A DNA stretch of 64,000 bases, taken from NCBI GenBank assembly GCA_965237725.1, contig OZ250151.1, forward strand, positions 2,046,001 to 2,110,000. Reading direction: 5' to 3'. This DNA is from G965237725 sp965237725. GTDB lineage: Bacteria > Pseudomonadota > Gammaproteobacteria > Arenicellales > Poriferihabitantaceae. The notes under the pieces were generated by a model. The model was not told where the DNA came from. It was given only the letters and a program-made list of their open reading frames with translations, and did no database searches. Each line of letters starts with the position of its first letter. Positions within the stretch are counted from its first letter, which is position 1. This document shows positions 26,901 through 35,808 of the stretch, piece after piece. The translations under genes and the position numbers were made by a program.

Positions 26901-27669
26901 GAAATTCCGCAGCGCTTTCAAGGGAAATAATGCCGCCGCCGGAATGCATCAGGAAAATCGGGCAGTTAACCCCTTCCCCCTGGAGCTGGCCGGACAATCG
27001 ACCGAGATAACTCTTCATCATCGGCTTGATGTAGGCATTGGCAACCACGGTGTTGAAACGTTCGTATTCCCGCATCTGCGGTGAAACTTCACAGGAAAGA
27101 GAAATGGTGGCGTCAGGTAACTTTTCGCTAAGCACTTCCCGTATCAGGTTTTCATGGCTTTCATTCAAATAAGAATGCATCAACCCCACCGCAATACTTT
27201 CATAGTTTTCAGCTGCGATTTGATCAACCAGCTTTTCAACTTCCTCGCGCACAATAGGAATCAGCACTTCGCCCTTTGCGCTGATTCGTTCTTTAATGGT
27301 GTATCGCTGATTGCGCGGCAACAGGGGTTCGGGCAAGATAAGATTCAGATCGTATTGCTCGAAACGGGATTCGCTACGCATTTCAATCACATCCCGAAAT
27401 CCTTCGGTGGTAATCAATGCGGTTTTGGCGCCGCGCCGTTCTATTAAGGCATTGGTCGCAAGGGTGGTGCCGTGAATAATCTGTCCTATACTTGATGGCT
27501 CCATATTAGCCTGGGCACAAACCTGGCCGATGCCATCGATGATGGCGTCTTCCGGGGCAGTATAAGTGGTCAGAACTTTGGTGGAATAGATCCTATCCCC
27601 AACTTCCATTACAACGTCGGTAAACGTACCGCCGATATCCACACCCAGTCGAACCGATGAATTTTGCAT
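23914..27669 (-). CDS. Fused hydantoinase A/B (5-oxoprolinase-like ATPase)
   Basis: This 1251-residue protein is the single-chain form of HyuA plus HyuB, as in eukaryotic 5-oxoprolinase. HyuA begins with L-G-V-D-I-G-G-T-F-T-D and H-G-T-T-L-A-T-N-A, with S-F-D-M-G-G-T-T-A-K as the second nucleotide-site motif. From about residue 700 the HyuB part has G-T-P-G-H-V-N-A-M, V-T-N-D-P-W-E-G-T-G-H-L-H-D and a Gly-rich end. The family hydrolyses 5-oxoproline, N-methylhydantoin or related amides with ATP; acetone and acetophenone carboxylases are more distant kin. The substrate here is unknown. The downstream aldolase may share the pathway. Confidence 0.92.
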   Translation of the reverse strand: MQNSSVRLGVDIGGTFTDVVMEVGDRIYSTKVLTTYTAPEDAIIDGIGQVCAQANMEPSSIGQIIHGTTLATNALIERRGAKTALITTEGFRDVIEMRSESRFEQYDLNLILPEPLLPRNQRYTIKERISAKGEVLIPIVREEVEKLVDQIAAENYESIAVGLMHSYLNESHENLIREVLSEKLPDATISLSCEVSPQMREYERFNTVVANAYIKPMMKSYLGRLSGQLQGEGVNCPIFLMHSGGGIISLESAAEFPVRLVESGPAGGAVFAANIAARYGLDKVLSFDMGGTTAKICLIKNQTPKTSRVFEVARTYRFKKGSGMPISIPVIDMVEIGAGGGSLAHVDSMRQIRVGPESAGSEPGPACYDRGGERPAVTDADLVLGKLDADNFAGGSIKLNAKHSAAALKNNIGQQLDMDAQTAAYGLAEVVDENMANAARVHAVENGEDLSEYTMIAFGGAAPLHAGRLCEKLGIQRMLVPPGAGVGSAIGFLRAPFSFEANRSVYMRLSDFDADAIRRLLSDLESEATTFVRSCDATANIQSEYKVYMRYTGQGEEIPIIISADQAINPDAEAFQKLFEKDYTTLFGRTVEGLDIEITVWSVNASTVVDAVVSAKVLEISSSHQTEAVRNIFDPAVGKQVQASVVDRNLLKPGESVTGPAAITEDETTIILPSSRTAIAQMDACIDIFAHQTEATKVQKATTVANQVMWNRMISVVEEQAQALIRTAFSTSVREAGDLSAGVYDTRGQMLAQAVTGTPGHVNAMAESVGHFIRRIGYDSMFEGDVYVTNDPWEGTGHLHDITVVTPSFLNGTLVGFLACTAHVVDIGGRGFGADANSVYEEGMHISIMKFAEKGVVNTTLLAMLRSNVREPDQVAGDFFALATCNEVGHRRLADMMAEFDLSSLNDVGKFILENSRRATLEQINALPRKSASGGMVIDGYSSPVDLRVALEIKKDRITCDFTGTSGLDKKGINVPLVYTKAYACYALKCAIAPEIPNNAASLAPFEISAPENTIVNALHPAPVALRHVIGHMIPDAVYDALDKMLPNLVPAEGAGTLCNFQVSLRPRTDAIPPDDAVRAEVLTFNSGGSGARPSADGMNATAFPSGVMTMPVEATEHTGPIIIWRKELRPDSGGAGKFRGGLGQCMEVGASEGHEFDFSAMFDRVDHPARGRQGGKPGAATTISREDGTIMRGKGKQFVPAEGRVVLEFPGGAGYGSPKDRDPELVRRDLIHGYISSQVAVDEYGFNEKN

Positions 27670-27979
27670 TTTTAGACTAACTGACAGTAAAGAAACAGGA
27701 ATATAACAACGGGGCTACTATAATCCCAATTATTATTTGGATTTATTGAGTAATGTTTTGTTATTCTATCCCAGGATTTAATACAAAAGGAGTTGAACAT
27801 TGGACAACTGGCTGGGAGAAGGCCGCCTCCGAAATAAACACTGGCGGTATGGAAGGTGAAACAATTTGCATTAAAAACCAATACTCTTGTAAGTTATTAT
27901 ATATATTTCAACCAAAGGGCAAACAGTTGACATTTTATTAACAGGATTATTAGGATTATTTTTTGAAGCCGACGTTAAA

Positions 27980-28207
27980 ATGAAATATGAAATGCCTGGT
28001 GGAATTACTTTGGGTGGTAACATTAGAAAATATTTAAGTATCCAGCTCCATATTGATGATGATCAAGAAGTCTCGGTGTTTATGTCTAATGGAACGGAAG
28101 ATAATTTTAAAAAACTGGAAATGCCGGGAGCACCAGATTCGATACTTGTTAGTTCTAATACAAGTACTCTCCCCGAAACTGAAATTCTACATTCAGCGAG
28201 CGAATGA
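27980..28207 (+). CDS. Possible small protein ahead of the lipase-like gene
   Basis: A 75-codon frame whose last bases overlap the following ATG (ATGA at 28204), as expected for a coupled upstream gene. No ribosome site precedes the ATG, but the same frame stays open about 25 codons further upstream with hydrophobic residues (T-G-L-L-G-L-F-F), so the true start may be a rare codon. The protein is acidic and matches nothing I know. The 310 bp before it hold no other supported gene and must contain the promoters of this group and of the hydantoinase gene. Confidence 0.35.
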   Translation: MKYEMPGGITLGGNIRKYLSIQLHIDDDQEVSVFMSNGTEDNFKKLEMPGAPDSILVSSNTSTLPETEILHSASE

Positions 28208-29589
28208 ATAAATCAACACATCTCTTATTTCTTTGGCTCATACTTTTCACGCCTACTGTTCACGCAAGTTGTTGGGATGGTTTTTCAAGCGACGATAGAC
28301 CCGCAGAAAAAGTCAACAACATTTGGTATCACGAGAACGATTCAGATACCGTGTTTGTATTCGTACATGGCATTCTGTCCGATAGTAGAGATGCATGGAT
28401 GTACGAGAAACAAGGCAATCCCTCTCAATACTGGCCCGCAATTGTCAGAGATTGTGAATACTTCAACAGTCCTTCGGTGTATTTAGGGGGCTACCACACG
28501 AGCCTTTCTAGCGGCCAGTATGACATGCGGGACGCCGCTAATGAGCTTGCTCGCAAACTAAGACTGGTGCCTGATGGAGCAAACAGGTCTGTGATGGACT
28601 ACGATCATATCCTTTTTATTGCCCACAGTACTGGCGGGATTCTTGTTCGTCATATACTTTTTCGGCAAGTAGGCTTCAGAGACAAAACAATCGGTTTGGC
28701 TCTTATGGCGTCTCCATCCTTGGGTTCAAAGGATGCCGACCGCCTGGAATTGTTTATGAAAATTGCGAATCATCGCATGGGTCAGCAACTCCAGCACGGC
28801 AATATATTTCTGGGAGAATTGGATAGTGACTTCAAGAATCTCGTTGATCAACGCACGTTGACGTTTCCAGGACTGGTTGGAAGTGAAGCATTAGAGAATC
28901 ATTTCGTTCTACCTGGAATAATTTTTGGTACTCGTGAGGTTGTGGTAACGGAAGAATCTGGCGGCAGGTACTTCGGCGAACCCATACGTATTGCCGATAC
29001 CAACCACTTTTCAATTGTGAAACCCAATAACCAGCATCATGGTTCCATTTCGTTTCTGCGAGATTTTTACGAGAGCAAATTTCTACCCGCCAAGTCTCGA
29101 ATTGAGCTTCAGAGATCATCACTTGGAAAGTATAAATTTACCACGCCTTATGAGGATCTCAGAGACCGAGCTCAAGTTGGCGTGTATCGAGAGCAGAATC
29201 GGGTTGCGTTGGTACCTTTCGAGCAATTAGAAACTATCGATACGGGTCTATATGATGCAACTGTGCTGCTGGATGCAAGGGAGACGTTAAACAAAAGCTT
29301 TCAGGTTAATAAAAATCAAGAAAGCGTTGTGGCGTTCAACCACAAGGCTGAAGTGAGCGGTAAAGTGCTGGATGGTCAGGCGCGTGGTGTGGCCAATGTA
29401 AGCGTCACTATTCTAGGTCAACAGTTTGTCACCGGTAACGATGGTGTTTATGTGATCCTGGATCTCCCCATTGCTCGACGCTATACCATCGTCGCTAACT
29501 CATCCTCCGGTAAAGTCACAACGGGAACCATCTACAACCGGAACTGGGTTCTGAAAATTAGCCACAACATTATCGTTGGAGACTTGTGA
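28204..29589 (+). CDS. Secreted alpha/beta hydrolase with C-terminal carboxypeptidase-regulatory-like domain
   Basis: A signal peptide ends near residue 21 (V-H-A-S). V-F-V-H-G-I-L-S-D at 52-60 forms the oxyanion region. I-A-H-S-T-G-G at 139-145 gives the nucleophile Ser142 in a lipase-type elbow, and D-T-N-H-F-S offers the catalytic His. This is the DUF676/lipase-like group. The last ~90 residues are a beta-sandwich of the carboxypeptidase-regulatory type (V-S-G-K-V-L-D-G, then V-T-G-N-D-G-V-Y-V). A periplasmic or surface esterase is likely. It overlaps the next gene by ATGA coupling. Confidence 0.8.
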   Translation: MNKSTHLLFLWLILFTPTVHASCWDGFSSDDRPAEKVNNIWYHENDSDTVFVFVHGILSDSRDAWMYEKQGNPSQYWPAIVRDCEYFNSPSVYLGGYHTSLSSGQYDMRDAANELARKLRLVPDGANRSVMDYDHILFIAHSTGGILVRHILFRQVGFRDKTIGLALMASPSLGSKDADRLELFMKIANHRMGQQLQHGNIFLGELDSDFKNLVDQRTLTFPGLVGSEALENHFVLPGIIFGTREVVVTEESGGRYFGEPIRIADTNHFSIVKPNNQHHGSISFLRDFYESKFLPAKSRIELQRSSLGKYKFTTPYEDLRDRAQVGVYREQNRVALVPFEQLETIDTGLYDATVLLDARETLNKSFQVNKNQESVVAFNHKAEVSGKVLDGQARGVANVSVTILGQQFVTGNDGVYVILDLPIARRYTIVANSSSGKVTTGTIYNRNWVLKISHNIIVGDL

Positions 29590-30704
29590 TGAGACTAAGA
29601 TTAGCATTATTCCTTGCTCTCCTGATTCCCATTAATTTATATGCGGCTGGTCTCGCTTATGTTAGTGGTTATGTTTTAGATGATTTAAATAATCCAGTGA
29701 GTGGCGCGAAGGTGACCATTGGTGAACAGAATTTTGTCACCAGGGATGACGGTATCTTTTTCATTGATAGACTTAACCCTGGTCAATATGAAGTAACAGC
29801 AACATTGAATGAACAACGTTCAACCACGAGTTTGCACCTAAATGCGGATGAATATAGTGAAATCGTGCTGACTTTTCCAACACAATTTGAGCCGGGGTTA
29901 GGCGTGCCCGCAAAAATTCTTCCTAATGTTGGTATTAATACTTACGCCAGTGAACGATCCGATGGGTTGCTGGCGGTAGAGGTGGCCGCTGAACGTACCC
30001 TCGGGTATGACATTTGGTTGATAGATAGTCAAGGTCAAAAAGTTGGTGAGATTTCAACCAGCGCAGACGAAAGTAACCCTCGATGGTCACCGAACGGTCA
30101 AAAGATTCTCTTTCAAACCAAGCAAGGATCGGAATACAAGGTCTGGATCTACGATATGCAAACTGAGGAGACCCTTTTTATCGATAACGGATTGACCCCT
30201 GCTTGGTTACCCGGAAGTTCAGGCGTTGTCTATTCGAAGTATGTCGAATCAGGCAACTCTGAAATTTTTAGCTGGACTTATGAAAGTCCGCAGCCCAAAC
30301 GATTAACACACGAAGACGCTCGCGATCAGTATCCTTATGCTGCTACAGTTGATGGCAAGCCCTTGATTGTTTTCGCATCGCGTCGGCAGCAAAAAGTGCA
30401 AAAAGTGTATGACATTTGGGCTATGAATATTGACGGGTCCGATGTCCGCCGTTTGTCCAATGTCGGCGAAGAGACTGGTAACCGAATGGTCGGCCCTGTG
30501 GTAAATACGGAAACTTCTATCATCGCTTTCTGGGAAATTGACTACGAAAACGATCACTCGGTGTGGCTAATGAACCTCGATGGATCAGAGCAGAGAGAAT
30601 TTATCAAACACGCTGCAAACCCTGAATTTGGAAGACGTAATAGGTTGTACTTTGATTCCAAGATCACAGGTCGGGCGCAGATTTGGTATACGCAATATCG
30701 ATGA
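29586..30704 (+). CDS. Secreted TolB-like propeller with N-terminal regulatory-like domain
   Basis: A signal peptide of about 20 residues is followed by a carboxypeptidase-regulatory-like domain (about 22-95) that closely resembles the C-terminal domain of the preceding hydrolase: V-S-G-Y-V-L-D-D and V-T-R-D-D-G-I-F-F against V-S-G-K-V-L-D-G and V-T-G-N-D-G-V-Y-V. From about 120 on it is a TolB/PD40 beta-propeller with S-N-P-R-W-S-P-N-G-Q-K-I and W-A-M-N-I-D-G-S-D type repeats. The two proteins probably work together in the periplasm (inference). Confidence 0.78.
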   Translation: MMRLRLALFLALLIPINLYAAGLAYVSGYVLDDLNNPVSGAKVTIGEQNFVTRDDGIFFIDRLNPGQYEVTATLNEQRSTTSLHLNADEYSEIVLTFPTQFEPGLGVPAKILPNVGINTYASERSDGLLAVEVAAERTLGYDIWLIDSQGQKVGEISTSADESNPRWSPNGQKILFQTKQGSEYKVWIYDMQTEETLFIDNGLTPAWLPGSSGVVYSKYVESGNSEIFSWTYESPQPKRLTHEDARDQYPYAATVDGKPLIVFASRRQQKVQKVYDIWAMNIDGSDVRRLSNVGEETGNRMVGPVVNTETSIIAFWEIDYENDHSVWLMNLDGSEQREFIKHAANPEFGRRNRLYFDSKITGRAQIWYTQYR

Positions 30705-31138
30705 AGAATATAAGTAAACTAACTGAATAATGCGGCCGCAATAACTTAAATAGAGGGTTAGGGGACGCCTAATTAAAGTTCAGAGAATAATGAGAATAAC
30801 CGACATTTTTTACATTTAGAGATGAAGACAGCGAGGTCTCCCTAACTCAAGTAACGCTCTCCATATCGCTTGATCTCCTATAAAAATCTGAGCAGCCAAG
30901 TGTTTACAGAAAAAGTCTAAACTTGGTCAGTGGATTCCCAGAAATCAAACCAAGGCTTAAAAGGTTAAGCAGCCTGAATTCACGGGTGTTTCCTTAAATC
31001 CGGTTGAACACCTACGGGGCAATCTCTGCTGCTGCTAATTTATTATCAACAAGTCTTTCGAAATACGGCCTGTTATCTTCAGATAATAATATGCTTTATA
31101 CTTCTTGATTCCGCCTACAAACTTCAAGCAAAACATCC
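30705..31138. other. 434-bp gene-free region upstream of the TauD-like gene
   Basis: No gene or clear promoter is seen. A palindrome TTATCT-TC-AGATAA (31073-31086) lies 52 bp before the TauD-like start and could be an operator. GGTGTT (30985-30990) and AACACC (31007-31012) form a weaker stem. Confidence 0.35.
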
Positions 31139-32194
31139 ATGCCTGAAACCTATCAACAACATGTTGAACATACATCCGCCTGGCAGGGCTCGGACTTCGA
31201 TTCTGTGGACGCAATCAGCTTTGATCTGCAAAATCACCATCTTCTCGCCCTCGATATGGCCCTTTGCAAAGTTCATCAACGCGGCCTCACCCTCGACACC
31301 GTAGAGCGTGGAGATTTCGATCTCACCGATATTGCCGATGACATTGCCGGGATAAAACAGGAACTACTTTATGGCACCGGCATTATTATTATTCGCGGTT
31401 TCCCGGTAGAAGATTATTCCCAGGCGGACGTGGAAATTATGTACTGGGGGCTGGGGACACACTTTGGCAGAGGAGAATCCCAGTCGAATATGGGTGATCG
31501 GCTGGGCCATGTGCAAGATGTATCTGGCAAAGATCCCAATGAGCGCGCCTATCGAAATTCCGTAGGAATTCTGGCTCACACCGACCTTTCCGACATCGTC
31601 GGCATGTTATCCATCCGCAAGGCCAAGCGCGGCGGGATCAGCACCTACACCAGCGCAGTTGCTATTCACAATAAAATTCTGGCTACCCGACCCGAACTAC
31701 TGGCGCCGCTTTATCGCGGCTATCGCTATCACCGTTTCGGCGAGCAAGGGCCCGGGGAACCCGTAGTTACGCCCTACCGCATTCCAATTTTGTCAGCCAA
31801 AGACGGTGTGGTCAGTGCTCGCTATGTACCGGAATATGTCACCATGGCGGCGGAAGAACTTGGTGAGCCTCTGGAAGGCGCGGAACTCGAAGCGCTGACT
31901 TATTTCAATGCATTGGCAGTGGATCCTGAATTGCGATTCGATATCATGCTCGAACCCGGAGACTTAAGCCTGATTAATAATTTCAGTGTGCTCCATACCC
32001 GGGATGAATTCTTCGACGGTGAGGTGACCGAGGAGAAACGATTATTGCTGAGGCTCTGGTTAACTACCGATGAGCAACGTCCTCTGGACTGCAATCTGGA
32101 CCTGTATGACAAACGCGGCATCCCCCAACAGCAAGGCCGTGGAACCTATTACGACGGTCCAACCAAAACTGCTAGTGGATTAGATATTACATAG
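31139..32194 (+). CDS. TauD/TfdA-family Fe(II)/2-oxoglutarate dioxygenase
   Basis: The 351-residue protein has the metal triad as H-T-D-L-S-D in the middle and L-H-T-R-D-E-F near the end, with R-L-L-L-R-L-W-L providing the 2-oxoglutarate arginine. The subgroup with F-D-L-T-D-I near the N-terminus and I-I-I-R-G-F-P includes many uncharacterised TauD-like enzymes. The substrate is unknown; sulfonates, carnitine-like amines and phenoxyacids are used by relatives. The next gene 152 bp on encodes a YeiH-like transporter, which would fit sulfonate use, but the link is not proven. Confidence 0.85.
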   Translation: MPETYQQHVEHTSAWQGSDFDSVDAISFDLQNHHLLALDMALCKVHQRGLTLDTVERGDFDLTDIADDIAGIKQELLYGTGIIIIRGFPVEDYSQADVEIMYWGLGTHFGRGESQSNMGDRLGHVQDVSGKDPNERAYRNSVGILAHTDLSDIVGMLSIRKAKRGGISTYTSAVAIHNKILATRPELLAPLYRGYRYHRFGEQGPGEPVVTPYRIPILSAKDGVVSARYVPEYVTMAAEELGEPLEGAELEALTYFNALAVDPELRFDIMLEPGDLSLINNFSVLHTRDEFFDGEVTEEKRLLLRLWLTTDEQRPLDCNLDLYDKRGIPQQQGRGTYYDGPTKTASGLDIT

Positions 32195-32346
32195 AAATCG
32201 TTTTGCGTCTGAGTAAAGAACCCAGATGCTGATCATTGTTTTACCTGGCACCCTCTTCATAGTTTAACTGGCGGTATTAAGCGCTCACAGCCCGGCTACA
32301 ATCCACGCTTTGGAATTATCCCAACAAGCTCAAAATCGCGACGGTC

Positions 32347-33339
32347 ATGACATTACTCGAAAACTTAAAGCCTGAAATTCAAAAGCTATATCCTGGCCTG
32401 GCCATCGCATTTATCATAGCTACAGCGGCAACATTTCTTTCCGAACACTATACCGCGCCGGTGATGTTATTCGCTTTACTGCTTGGAATTGCATTTCATT
32501 TTTTAATGGAATTACCCGCTTGCGCCGAAGGCATTGAATTTAGTGCCCGGCATTTGCTGCGCATCGGCATTGCATTGCTTGGCGTGCGGGTTACCTTTTC
32601 CGATCTGGGGTCTCTCGGCTGGACACCCATAGCCATCATTATCGGATTGATAGTGGCCACGATCATAGCCGGACTTGGTATATCGAAGTTATGCGGGCGC
32701 GGGATCCGGTTTGGACTGCTCACCGGAAGCGCGGTTGCAATATGCGGCGCATCCGCTGCCCTGGCGATTTCCTCTGTGCTTAAAAAAGATGCTCGACTCG
32801 AGCGCGATACCCTGTTTACGGTGATCACCGTAACCATGTTGTCCACCATTGCCATGATTGCATACCCTATTCTTTTTCTTAAACTGGGCTACGATGATGT
32901 GACATCCGGCGCATTAATCGGCGCAACCATCCACGATGTCGCCCAGGTTGTGGGCGCGGGTTATTCGATTTCCCCCGAAGCGGGAGATGTTGCGACTTAT
33001 ATAAAACTGCTGCGAGTCTCCGCGCTCCCCATTGTTGTTGTTTGTGTGGCTTTAATTAGCGGCGTCCGGGATGGCCCATCAAAATCCGTATTTCCATGGT
33101 TTGCCCTTGGATTTGCAGGGGTACTGACCATCAACAGTTTTGGATTGATACCCGAAGTACTCAGGCAATTTATTGAAACCACTTCCCAGTGGATGCTAAT
33201 TGCTGCGATCTCGGCCATTGGGGTTAGAACGTCTTTAAAAGCGATGCTCGATCTGGGTCCATTGCATTTGGTTGTTATCGTTGCCGAAACCCTGTTTCTG
33301 TTTGGCGCAGCGGTAACTGCGTGGTTTTACTTTATGTAG
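32347..33339 (+). CDS. YeiH/UPF0324-family membrane transporter
   Basis: The 330-residue protein has about ten transmembrane helices and the family segments L-L-R-I-G-I-A-L-L-G-V-R, G-S-A-V-A-I-C-G-A-S-A and G-A-T-I-H-D-V-A-Q-V-V-G-A-G. Members are proposed sulfate or organosulfonate efflux proteins, some next to LysR genes or taurine-degradation genes. Sitting after a TauD-like oxygenase and in a genome with aprMBA, export of sulfate or sulfite is a reasonable guess. Confidence 0.85.
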   Translation: MTLLENLKPEIQKLYPGLAIAFIIATAATFLSEHYTAPVMLFALLLGIAFHFLMELPACAEGIEFSARHLLRIGIALLGVRVTFSDLGSLGWTPIAIIIGLIVATIIAGLGISKLCGRGIRFGLLTGSAVAICGASAALAISSVLKKDARLERDTLFTVITVTMLSTIAMIAYPILFLKLGYDDVTSGALIGATIHDVAQVVGAGYSISPEAGDVATYIKLLRVSALPIVVVCVALISGVRDGPSKSVFPWFALGFAGVLTINSFGLIPEVLRQFIETTSQWMLIAAISAIGVRTSLKAMLDLGPLHLVVIVAETLFLFGAAVTAWFYFM

Positions 33340-33379
33340 AAAGCTAAACGTAGAAAGAATCGGACGACGCTCGATTTTT

Positions 33380-34462
33380 CTAGGCCGCCTGTGACATGCT
33401 GGCAGAACGCATGACCATGCCATATAAGTCACGCGGATCATCGGGGTCGGCGATCAAATCGATGTTTTCATAAAAGCCTGACATCCCGGGCTTTCCCAGT
33501 TGATCGCGCACATAGCGAAGCGCTGAGAAGTCTTCAATGGCAAATCCGACGCTATCGAAAACCGTGATCTGTTGATCATCACTGCGGCCGGTTGCTTCAT
33601 CCCGCATTACTTGCCATATTTCCTGCACCGGATAGTCGTCGTCCAATTGTTGAATCTCACCCTCAATCCGCGTCTGTGGGGTGTACTCTACAAATATTTT
33701 GGAGCGCAACAGAATTTCTTTATCAACTTCTGTTTTTCCAGGGCAGTCCCCACCTGCTGCATTAATGTGCACCCCTGGTTCAACCATTTCATCGTTGAGA
33801 ATCGTTGCGAGCTGTTTGTCCGCGGTTACCGTGGTAATAATATCCGCGCCTTTTATGGCCTCCTGTGCGCTGTTAAAACAGGCAATATCAAAACCGAGGT
33901 TCCGCAGGTTAAAGGCACATTTGTCTGTCGCCTTCGAATCAATGTCATAGAGTCTGAGCTTTTTTATTTCCAGCAAAGCCCTGAACGCCAGGGCCTGAAA
34001 TTCAGACTGGGCACCATTTCCAATTATCGCCATGCACTTTGAATCATTGCGCGCAAGATACTTGGCAACTACCGCTGAGGTTGATGCGGTACGAAACGCA
34101 GTCAAGATGGTCATTTCCGAGAACAATATTGGATAGCCGGTATACACTTCTGATAAAACGCCAAAAGCGGTAACGGTTTGCAAACCCTCTTTCATGTTTT
34201 TTGGATGGCCGTTAACGTATTTAAATCCGTACAACTCGCCATCGCTGGTGGGCATTAGCTCGATAACCCCTTTGTCTGAATGGGACGCTACCCTCGGTGT
34301 TTTGTCAAATAGTGCCCATCTTTTAAAATCTGATTCAATATAACTGGCAATGCCTCGCAGTACATTTTCAACCCCGATTTTAGTAACCAGCTTCATCATG
34401 TGATCAACACTGACGAAAGGTACGGTGTTGAGATCTTTGCCTATATTTATATTGGAAGTCAT
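33380..34462 (-). CDS. Ornithine cyclodeaminase / mu-crystallin family protein
   Basis: The 360-residue NAD-binding protein has I-G-N-G-A-Q-S-E-F-Q (dinucleotide loop), T-A-F-R-T-A-S-T-S-A upstream, I-T-T-V-T-A-D-K and H-I-N-A-A-G-G-D-C-P-G-K-T-E. The family includes ornithine cyclodeaminase, alanine dehydrogenase and ketimine reductases. G-G-D-C-P-G-K-T-E-V-D, with its Asp, fits cyclodeaminase-type members. It stands alone on the minus strand between the YeiH and EamA genes; its promoter lies in 34463-34835. Confidence 0.85.
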   Translation of the reverse strand: MTSNINIGKDLNTVPFVSVDHMMKLVTKIGVENVLRGIASYIESDFKRWALFDKTPRVASHSDKGVIELMPTSDGELYGFKYVNGHPKNMKEGLQTVTAFGVLSEVYTGYPILFSEMTILTAFRTASTSAVVAKYLARNDSKCMAIIGNGAQSEFQALAFRALLEIKKLRLYDIDSKATDKCAFNLRNLGFDIACFNSAQEAIKGADIITTVTADKQLATILNDEMVEPGVHINAAGGDCPGKTEVDKEILLRSKIFVEYTPQTRIEGEIQQLDDDYPVQEIWQVMRDEATGRSDDQQITVFDSVGFAIEDFSALRYVRDQLGKPGMSGFYENIDLIADPDDPRDLYGMVMRSASMSQAA

Positions 34463-34835
34463 ATTGAATTTTGATATTGGTCTTGACTGATAAAAAAGTG
34501 TTACCCGGATAGTTTTAGGTTGACCAAAAATAAACCCTACTGGGACACTATTAATACTACTCCAATATCTGGTTTAAGACTGCATAAACAGGAAGCATAG
34601 TCGACCAGAAAACGTCCAAAATCTGATTGGTTATAGATTCCATGGTGTATTCCTCGGCTGGGTAGAAGGTCAGGACCCCCACATTCTTCTGGAGGATCAT
34701 CATAGCGATGTGATGCCCGCCACGCCCGAAGGCGGTGAACTGACCGACGAGGAAACCACATTCCTGAAGACAGCGATCCTGGGGGATCCTCATCGCGGCG
34801 TTGTTGGTGGTTAATCGAATTAACTGCCGGAGGGC
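34463..34835. other. 373-bp region with an unconfirmed small ORF
   Basis: Both strands stay open over about 34560-34815. The minus-strand frame starts with ATG (78 codons, Gly/His-rich middle); the plus-strand frame has no start codon and ends at TAA 34815. Neither matches a family I recognise or has a ribosome site. It could be a decayed gene. The promoter for the cyclodeaminase-like gene must also be here. Confidence 0.3.
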
Positions 34836-35723
34836 CTAGCGCACAATCTCTCCGGTAGATTTGCTATCAGGCAGTGACATTGCGCGAAAATGAATCCATG
34901 CCACGCCGGATAGAATGAGAATTCCACCGATGATAAGCCCTTGAGTTAATTCATCGTCCAGCAACATGACACCACCTATCACTGCGAAAATAGGTGAAAG
35001 TAGTGAATAAGGTACAACCTGGCTAACCGGATAACGTTGCAGTAAATAATACAAACCAGAGTTGGCAACGATGGAACTCATCACCGCGGTATAGACCAGA
35101 GCAGACCAACCAATCCAGGTCGTGTTTCGCAAGGCCTGGAGGTGTGCTTGTTCAAATATCGCAGAAGTCAGCAACAGGGTCGGCGCACTCACCAGGGCAA
35201 TCCAGGCAGCGATGGTGAGGGGATGGATTTCTCCCAGCTCCCGCACCTTGATGATGCCGTAGGCGGCGAAGGCGCAGGACACCGCCATCCAAAACAAAGC
35301 CGGAAGATCGTCAAATGCGGCGGGATCGAAGGTGATTATGGCTGCACCGATCATGGCGATAACGATTCCGGAAATCCGTCGAAACCCGATTTTTTCCTTG
35401 AGCAGAATTACGCCGAGAATAATCGCGAATGGCGCCTCCAGCTTACTGAAGATGGCCACCGAGGCGATGTTGTCAGCAATGGAGATTGAAAGATAGAGGG
35501 TCAGGTACATACCCACGCCCATGAGCAGGCCAATTCCGAGCAGGGGCTTTATCCGCTCGGCAGGAACTCTGATGAAAATGGACAGACAGATTAACAGCAG
35601 CAGGAAACGGATGCCGGTAAAGAAGATCGGCGGAAACTCACGCAAACCAATACTGGCAGCAATAAACATCGACCCCCACAACAAGTTGATGAACACGGCG
35701 ATAAAAGTGTGTGGAAGAGTCAC
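34836..35723 (-). CDS. EamA/DMT-family transporter
   Basis: The 295-residue protein has ten predicted helices in two EamA repeats. The first starts with F-I-N-L-L-W-G-S-M-F, the second with A-L-F-W-M-A-V-S. E-K-I-G-F-R-R-I-S-G and the P-V-S-Q-V-V-P-Y-S segment are typical of RhaT/YdcZ-like metabolite exporters. It is the last of three minus-strand genes (DUF1330, MOSC, EamA) that may form an operon. Confidence 0.88.
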   Translation of the reverse strand: MTLPHTFIAVFINLLWGSMFIAASIGLREFPPIFFTGIRFLLLLICLSIFIRVPAERIKPLLGIGLLMGVGMYLTLYLSISIADNIASVAIFSKLEAPFAIILGVILLKEKIGFRRISGIVIAMIGAAIITFDPAAFDDLPALFWMAVSCAFAAYGIIKVRELGEIHPLTIAAWIALVSAPTLLLTSAIFEQAHLQALRNTTWIGWSALVYTAVMSSIVANSGLYYLLQRYPVSQVVPYSLLSPIFAVIGGVMLLDDELTQGLIIGGILILSGVAWIHFRAMSLPDSKSTGEIVR

Positions 35724-35808
35724 GAGTTTTAGGAACGGTTTACTTAATCTATGGAGAAAGACCTATGAATCGGTATCATGATAGGAATTAAGCAACCTGA
35801 CTCATTTC

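Noticed and set aside
27753..27941. Plus-strand ORF of 62 codons in the gap before 27980
   Set aside because: No ribosome site, biased AT-rich end and no family resemblance; another frame continues into the ORF at 27980.
34557..34793. 78-codon minus-strand ORF with faint similarity to the end of flavin prenyltransferases (UbiX-like)
   Set aside because: The similarity is limited to a few residues and the opposite strand is also open; not enough for a gene call.
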